Below, piece by piece: positions 7,194 to 11,755 of a DNA stretch of 11,755 nt. The notes below the pieces were generated by a model. It was given only the letters and a program-made list of their open reading frames with translations, was not told the DNA's origin and did no database searches. Both the position numbers and the translations under genes were made by a program. This stretch comes from Flavobacteriales bacterium. Lineage in GTDB: Bacteria > Bacteroidota > Bacteroidia > Flavobacteriales > Parvicellaceae. How positions within the stretch are numbered: the first letter of the stretch is position 1; each line of letters begins with the position of its first letter. The stretch spans positions 1-11,755 of the forward strand of contig JAAZYJ010000094.1 of assembly GCA_014239715.1 (NCBI GenBank), given 5' to 3'.

Positions 7194-7910
7194 ATGAAAA
7201 ATTTTAGTCTATTCCTACTCCTTACAGTATTCTGTGGGCCCATGTATTTTGCTCAGGTCACAACGAAACTTGACAAACAAATAAAAAAGAAAAAAGTATA
7301 CACTGAAGATGTTATTGACGACGTCTATGGCATTACAATGTATGAAGCATTGAACCCAATGCTGGACGGAGATTCAACCAGGATGTGTGACGGGTATGCC
7401 TGTAACGGTTGGGTAACGGATAAATACGAGAATGGAAGTGTTGTACATAAAGGATATTATGTTGACGGACAGCTTAAGGTCTATAAGAACTTTTATCCTA
7501 ATGGGGCCATCGAAAGAGAATTCAAAGGGGTCAATACATTTTCAGCGCTAGCCAAGTTGTTTTACAGATCAGGCACACTGAAATCAGAAGTCAAGTATGT
7601 AGAAGCAACACCTATGGTTTGGTCTGATTACTATGAAAGCGGGCAGCTGGAGTATTACGAAGAGTACCACAAAAGCTTCGATTACCATGTTGCGAAGAGA
7701 TCGTATTTCAAAGATGGTAAGCCGGAAGTATTATTTGAAATGATCAATAAAAAGAAACTGGAATTCACTCAGAACGAATTCTATGCAGCCGGTGCAAAAA
7801 AGCTTGAGGGCAGCCTTATTTACGATAAGAAGATCTACGATTACAGAAAGATAGGCACCTGGAAATTCTATTCCGAAAGCGGATCTGTAGAGAAGAAAGA
7901 AACTTTCTGA
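7194..7910 (+). CDS. Secreted MORN/YwqK-like repeat protein, function unknown
   Basis: A 238-residue protein with a signal peptide (KN, then hydrophobic residues 4-19, likely cleaved near YFA-Q at 20-21), so it is probably periplasmic or exported. Behind a lysine-rich linker (27-34) and a cysteine pair (C65, C70) lie about seven MORN-like strands, each built on an aromatic-x-x-G core: KYENGSVVHKGYY (77-89), NFYPNGAIEREFKG (99-112), LFYRSGTLKSEVKY (122-135), DYYESGQLEYYEEY (145-158), SYFKDGKPEVLFEM (170-183), EFYAAGAKKLEGSL (195-208) and TWKFYSESGSVEKKE (222-236). Annotation pipelines often name such proteins 'YwqK family antitoxin', but no toxin gene is beside it and that role is not supported here. 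Its last 43 bases overlap the end of the convergent exporter gene. Confidence 0.8.
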   Translation: MKNFSLFLLLTVFCGPMYFAQVTTKLDKQIKKKKVYTEDVIDDVYGITMYEALNPMLDGDSTRMCDGYACNGWVTDKYENGSVVHKGYYVDGQLKVYKNFYPNGAIEREFKGVNTFSALAKLFYRSGTLKSEVKYVEATPMVWSDYYESGQLEYYEEYHKSFDYHVAKRSYFKDGKPEVLFEMINKKKLEFTQNEFYAAGAKKLEGSLIYDKKIYDYRKIGTWKFYSESGSVEKKETF

Positions 7911-8536
7911 CCCTTCTTGGGCAATTGATCTTTCTTAACAGTAGTAACCTTGTAAAACCGCAAGATCAGTATCGGCAGTAAAAACAGGTCAGAAAGTAAT
8001 GCGAAGATCAGGGTTAGACTGATCAGTGATCCCATATAAAGAGTCCCCAGAAAATCTGAAAAGACCAGCGTTAAGAATCCTGCGCAAAGCACTCCTGTGG
8101 TAAGTACAATTGCCCTTCCTGTCGACATATATGTTCTCCTTAAGGCAAACACTAGCGAGACACCTTTGTTGAGTTCCAGTTTCAGCTTACTTATAAAATG
8201 AATGGTGTCGTCTACCGCGATCCCAAAAGCTATGGTGAACAATATAGATGTGCTAACCTTAATGTCTATACCAAGCCATCCCATTATGCCGGCGATCAAT
8301 AGTAACGGAAAAACATTGGGCAGAAGACTGATCAACACCATTTTCACAGAACGATACAGTGCCCCAACGATCAATGCGATCACAGAGAAGGCGATCAACA
8401 AGCTCCAGATCATACTCGTGGATAAATACTGATTGTTCTTATCTATTAAATAGGCTGTGCCCGTGTGAGAAATATCAAATTGTGAAAAACGACCCTCATT
8501 CTGAGCAGTGAACTCCTTGTTTAATGATCTGTACAT
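7868..8536 (-). pseudogene. C-terminal part of the RND/MMPL-type exporter, after an in-frame stop
   Basis: This stretch is in the same frame as the 540-residue piece upstream and is separated from it only by TAA at 8563-8561 and eight sense codons (PVPDLGGN). It supplies the end of the second periplasmic domain and membrane segments 8-12 of the transporter. Hydrophobic segments begin near residues 42, 68, 93, 143 and 167, counted from the ATG at 8536. GIAVDDTIHF (D109, D110) is the acidic motif of the tenth segment of RND/MMPL proteins. No frameshift is needed: one base change would restore a protein of about 771 residues. It could be a separate polypeptide if translation restarts at the ATG at 8536, which has a purine-rich site ahead of it. 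The 3' end overlaps the MORN-like gene by 43 bases. Confidence 0.8.
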
Positions 8537-8540
8537 ATTG

Positions 8541-8545
8541 CCTCC
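8541..8545 (-). promoter_or_regulatory. Possible Shine-Dalgarno site ahead of the ATG at 8536
   Basis: The minus strand reads GGAGG, four bases, then ATG at 8536-8534, shortly after the interrupting TAA. Strong Shine-Dalgarno sites are unusual in Bacteroidota and none of the other genes here has one. It may be chance, because the same bases encode Gly-Gly in the restored protein, but it decides whether the C-terminal half could be made on its own. Confidence 0.25.
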
Positions 8546-8560
8546 CAGGTCAGGAACGGG

Positions 8561-10183
8561 TTAACTGAAGCGAGCTGACATTTCATCTTCAGATAGATAT
8601 TTCAGTCGTAATTCTGCCGGGATATTACTTTTTAACCGGCCAATTATTTTTAAAAGCTCCTTGTCTGATTCCGGCACCTTATAATGCACATTAGCGCCTC
8701 CTTTTTGTATCCTGTTGATCGCCTTGATAATGGTTAAAAGTGAAACTGATGATTCGTTAGGATAAATTGATACGATAAGCTGATCCAAAGAATCAAGGGC
8801 GCGGAGGTTTTGCGGAGTCAGCAAAGATCCATTTGTGCAGGCAACTGAGATTTCCATTGGCCTCACACCGGAGAAGTGTTCATCAAAAAACATGAAGCTC
8901 TGATTCATTGGGTCATCATCTTTCAAATCTTCAAGTAAATAATTGTTCACCTGAAGGTAGCTCATGCCGGCCAAAGAACAAATCAATACAGCAAAACTGA
9001 TCCAACCTACCTTAGCTTGATTTCGAATGGTCCATAGGAAAGACTTCCTTAGCGTTTTTGTCCAGAAGGTACCCTCTGATCGTTTTCTTGATATTCGTGG
9101 AGCCGGGATCAAAGCAAACATGGATGGCAAGACCAAGAAGGACAATACAAAAGTTACCATGACACCCATGGCTACATACAGACCGAAATCTTTGATCGGT
9201 CCCACCCGCGATGAATATAGGGTTAGAAACCCTACAGCTGTGGTGATCGACGTAAGTAATGTCGCCATGCCTACTTCTCTGATCGTGATCTTCAACGCGG
9301 GTATTTTGGAGGTGCCTTTCCTAAGCTCCTCTATGTATTTCGACACAATGTGAATTACATCACTCATGCCTACAACGAAAATAATTGTAGGTAATACCGT
9401 TAGAACAAGGTTGATCGGCTTTCCGAGTATAGCCATTATTCCAAGGGTCCAAATGACAGAGATCACAATTACAATTACCGGAAGCAAAATACCCCACCAG
9501 GACCTAAAAGCCAATATCAAAAAAAGAACAAGCAATATAAAAGAAGCTATCGTAAAGAATTCCAGTTCACTTTTCATTAAACCAACATAATACGTTTGTC
9601 CCACCGAGCGGCCCGCTACATGCATCTCGTCGAAATTATGTTTCTGTTTAATTGCCGCCATGGATGCAGAAAGATCTAAACACCCGGATGCAGACAGGTA
9701 GTCCTTATGTTTTACAAAAACAGACAGCGTTTTGTAATCCCTGGAGATCAAATTACCATAAACGTCCGGCGTTTTCGATATCCAAATGGAATCATTATCC
9801 AACGAATCCAAGTTGTCGTAATTGATATATGGGATCTTCCACTTCCCGAAATCATTGACGAGTAGCTTGTTCATTATGGTAAGGCAAATTACCGTATCTA
9901 CATGTCGTATGGTGTCAATATCAGCCAGAACTTCCTTTACCTGAAGCAAAAAGTCTTTTCTGAAAACGCCTTCATTATTTTTTATAGCGACTAAAAGGAA
10001 ATCATTATCAGAAGAAAACTTCTTCCGATGTTCTTCAAAGAATGTTGTTTCCGGGTCGTTTTGAGGGTAGAATTTCTCAAAATTATAATCCACTTCAAGG
10101 TACTGTAAATTCCAAACACACGCGCATGTAAAAGTGGCAACGGCAAGTAGGATCAGGAAGCTCAGTTTCTTCGGGTGCTTCAT
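8561..10183 (-). CDS. RND/MMPL-type exporter, N-terminal 540 residues up to a premature TAA
   Basis: Inner-membrane, proton-driven exporter of the RND superfamily (MMPL/HAE3-like), a group that moves lipids, hopanoids or hydrophobic compounds. The order is: a membrane segment (8-27), the first periplasmic domain opening with VDYNFEKFYPQNDPETTFFEEH (31-52), and five membrane segments (about 208-360) including FVVGMSDVIHIVSKY in segment 4, whose aspartate is a candidate proton carrier. Segment 7 is near 393-411, followed by most of the second periplasmic domain. The frame stops at codon 541 (TAA, 8563-8561) after MSARFS, where family members continue. Without the C-terminal membrane half this product is unlikely to work alone. 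The gene lies 51 bases downstream of the acyl-CoA synthetase gene on the same strand, so a lipid-related cargo is a reasonable guess. Confidence 0.85.
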   Translation of the reverse strand: MKHPKKLSFLILLAVATFTCACVWNLQYLEVDYNFEKFYPQNDPETTFFEEHRKKFSSDNDFLLVAIKNNEGVFRKDFLLQVKEVLADIDTIRHVDTVICLTIMNKLLVNDFGKWKIPYINYDNLDSLDNDSIWISKTPDVYGNLISRDYKTLSVFVKHKDYLSASGCLDLSASMAAIKQKHNFDEMHVAGRSVGQTYYVGLMKSELEFFTIASFILLVLFLILAFRSWWGILLPVIVIVISVIWTLGIMAILGKPINLVLTVLPTIIFVVGMSDVIHIVSKYIEELRKGTSKIPALKITIREVGMATLLTSITTAVGFLTLYSSRVGPIKDFGLYVAMGVMVTFVLSFLVLPSMFALIPAPRISRKRSEGTFWTKTLRKSFLWTIRNQAKVGWISFAVLICSLAGMSYLQVNNYLLEDLKDDDPMNQSFMFFDEHFSGVRPMEISVACTNGSLLTPQNLRALDSLDQLIVSIYPNESSVSLLTIIKAINRIQKGGANVHYKVPESDKELLKIIGRLKSNIPAELRLKYLSEDEMSARFS

Positions 10184-10195
10184 CGCGGCAAAAAT

Positions 10196-10231
10196 ACTGT
10201 TAATACGTATACATTTAACCGCTTAAACAGT
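10196..10231. repeat. Short inverted repeat between the acyl-CoA synthetase and exporter genes
   Basis: ACTGTT (10196-10201) and AACAGT (10226-10231) pair, and TAA/TTA next to them extend the match with a one-base bulge. The 24-base interval holds ATACGTAT (10203-10210), itself a palindrome. In the 51-base spacer it could be a weak stem, an operator or chance. There is no T-run after it on the minus strand long enough to call a terminator. Confidence 0.3.
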
Positions 10232-10234
10232 TAA

Positions 10235-11755
10235 TCATGTGATTTTGTTCGCAAAAGAAAAATTTGATAACAGGGCACTAATCTGATCTCCTTGATCACC
10301 TGCCTGATCATGAATCAATGCAGTATAGCCTGTCGATTTTGAATTGATCACGCTTATCGTTACCCTGTCGACTCTGCCTTGAAGCGCACCTTCACAGGCT
10401 TTTATGATCTCAAGCTTACATAGCTCCGGTTTGAATATCTTACCTATTGTGGTCATTGGCATTTCATCAATGATCATGACCTCCTTCGGCAATGCTGACT
10501 TTTCATGTATTCTTGAAGACACAAAAACGAACAACTCTTCCGGTGTAGCTATTGCTCCGGACCTTAGCTGCACGTAGACTACAGGCAGCTCTCCGACCCT
10601 TTCGTCGGGCCTTCCTACCGCTGCTACCAGCTCAACGGCGACATGTTCATAAAATGGCGACTCTATGCTCAGCGGATCAATGTTATGGCCTCCTCTGATG
10701 ATGAGCTCTTTGGACCTGCCTGTCAGCCATAAGTATCCATCGCTATCGTACTTTCCAAGATCACCCGTATTGAAGAAGCGTTCGCCCAAATGATCGATCC
10801 AGACAGATCGATTGTCTTCATCTTCCAGATAGCCCTTGAACACATGCTTCCCCTGCATACAAACCGATCCGATCTCATTGGGCTTGGTCTCTTCCCAGGC
10901 ATCGTCTTTCCCTTGTTTCAGCACCTTTACCTGAGTAAAAGGAATGGGAAACCCAACGGATCCAAGCTTTCTTTTGCCGTATGGAGGGTTAACTGCCACC
11001 ATGCAAGTCCCTTCAGTGCACCCATAGCCCTCAAGTATTTCTATACCCGTATTCGTCTTGAATTTTTTCATTACCTCTACCGGGAGTGGTGCCGCTCCGC
11101 TGATCGCAAACTTCAATCCACTGCTTCTTGCATCTGCTCCAGCAAATTCATTCAGCATGCCGTAAACAGCAGGGACAGCTGCCAGCACATTGATTCGATA
11201 ATGACCAATGGTTCTCCAGAAATTAGAAAGAACGCCTTCACCCCGGAAACCTTTGGGGCCGGCTAAAACCAGGTGCCCGCTACCTGCCCAGCACATAGAC
11301 AACATGACCATGGCTCCAAAAACATGGAACAGCGGCAATCCGCCATACACATTGAATTCATCCATGGTCGTATTCAGGTTATGACCCGTAGACCAGCAGT
11401 CAAAACAGATGTTCTCCTGTGTCTGTATCGCAATTTTAGGTCTTCCTGTAGTTCCTCCTGTATGAAAATAAGCCGCCGGATCAGCTGGATTGATATTAAC
11501 TTCTGCCTCCAGTTTGTTTTTCGGAAACCGATTGACAATTGTTCGGTAATCATGAATGTGCTGGTTTGAACGGATCTGCCCTTTGTTTTTGAACAAGCAA
11601 ATTGCCTTGACTATACTCTTTTTAATTCCTCTGAGGTAATTGGACATGTTTACTGTGACAACGTGCTGCAGATCCGGCACATCATGTCTTACCGCATCCA
11701 CCTTTTCCCAAACGTCTGTTTTCACGAACGGCCCGATAGTTATGACCACTTTGGC
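10235..11755 (-). CDS. AMP-binding acyl-CoA synthetase, N-terminus off the right edge
   Basis: Adenylate-forming enzyme that would activate a fatty or other carboxylic acid as acyl-AMP and pass it to CoA. The visible 506 codons lack the true start; the frame is open to the window edge and the GTG at 11749 is probably internal. The ATP loop is YFHTGGTTGRPK (near 11430-11465), with HTGG in place of the usual TSG, a form I associate with the roughly 630-residue 'acyl-CoA synthetase' subgroup in Proteobacteria. GYGCTEGT is near 11012-11034, and TGDLGKYDSDGYLWLTGRSKEL near 10705-10770 carries the ribose-binding aspartate and hinge region. IRGGHNIDPLSIE follows, and the catalytic lysine lies in MPMTTIGKIFK near 10435-10466. 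All core motifs are present. The acyl substrate cannot be read from the sequence. The exporter gene follows after 51 bases. Confidence 0.9.
   Translation of the reverse strand, partial: AKVVITIGPFVKTDVWEKVDAVRHDVPDLQHVVTVNMSNYLRGIKKSIVKAICLFKNKGQIRSNQHIHDYRTIVNRFPKNKLEAEVNINPADPAAYFHTGGTTGRPKIAIQTQENICFDCWSTGHNLNTTMDEFNVYGGLPLFHVFGAMVMLSMCWAGSGHLVLAGPKGFRGEGVLSNFWRTIGHYRINVLAAVPAVYGMLNEFAGADARSSGLKFAISGAAPLPVEVMKKFKTNTGIEILEGYGCTEGTCMVAVNPPYGKRKLGSVGFPIPFTQVKVLKQGKDDAWEETKPNEIGSVCMQGKHVFKGYLEDEDNRSVWIDHLGERFFNTGDLGKYDSDGYLWLTGRSKELIIRGGHNIDPLSIESPFYEHVAVELVAAVGRPDERVGELPVVYVQLRSGAIATPEELFVFVSSRIHEKSALPKEVMIIDEMPMTTIGKIFKPELCKLEIIKACEGALQGRVDRVTISVINSKSTGYTALIHDQAGDQGDQISALLSNFSFANKIT

Noticed and set aside
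7194..7910. Toxin-antitoxin system based on the YwqK-like repeats
   Set aside because: The protein has a signal peptide, and no small partner gene is adjacent; the neighbours are a transporter and an antiporter.
8561..8563. Genetic code change with TAA as sense
   Set aside because: kdsC and nhaC both end in TAA at the expected family lengths, and TAG and TGA also serve as stops in this window.
10790..11266. 158-residue open frame antisense to the acyl-CoA synthetase
   Set aside because: The opposite strand has all adenylation motifs in a longer frame. This frame shows no family motif and is a shadow.

Overview
The window looks like chromosomal core DNA from a member of the Bacteroidota. The signs are a ResB/CcsA-type cytochrome c biogenesis fusion gene, a DUF2520 - KdsC-like - UbiA - Maf gene run that I recall as common in this phylum, AT-rich gene starts without Shine-Dalgarno sequences, and promoter boxes of the Bacteroidota type (TTG, about 19 bases, TAnnTTTG). 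I cannot name a genus. I see no mobile element, CRISPR array, tRNA or rRNA.

Layout. From 1 to 2389 on the minus strand runs most of a ccsBA-like gene, cut by the left edge. A 159-base divergent spacer follows. On the plus strand, 2549 to 7078 holds a tightly packed run: a DUF2520 Rossmann protein, a KdsC-like HAD phosphatase, a UbiA prenyltransferase of the type annotated as geranylgeranylglycerol-phosphate geranylgeranyltransferase, a Maf nucleotide pyrophosphatase broken by a frameshift, and an NhaC-type Na+/H+ antiporter. Its genes abut or overlap by 1 to 11 bases, which suggests one coupled operon. A new promoter then serves a secreted MORN/YwqK-like repeat protein (7194-7910).

The right part is on the minus strand. 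A partial AMP-binding acyl-CoA synthetase, cut by the right edge, lies 51 bases upstream of an RND/MMPL-type exporter, probably as an operon. The exporter frame carries one in-frame TAA, so it reads as a 540-residue piece and a 222-residue piece. Its 3' end overlaps the 3' end of the MORN-like gene by 43 bases, tail to tail.

The themes are envelope and lipid metabolism (Kdo or a related sugar phosphate, prenyl ether lipid, acyl activation plus export), ion homeostasis and cytochrome c maturation. I find no clearly new system. The points most worth checking are the two interrupted genes (maf and the exporter), the 24-base inverted repeat at the start of the DUF2520 gene, the enlarged loop in NhaC, the archaeal-type lipid enzyme, and the pairing of acyl-CoA synthetase with exporter.
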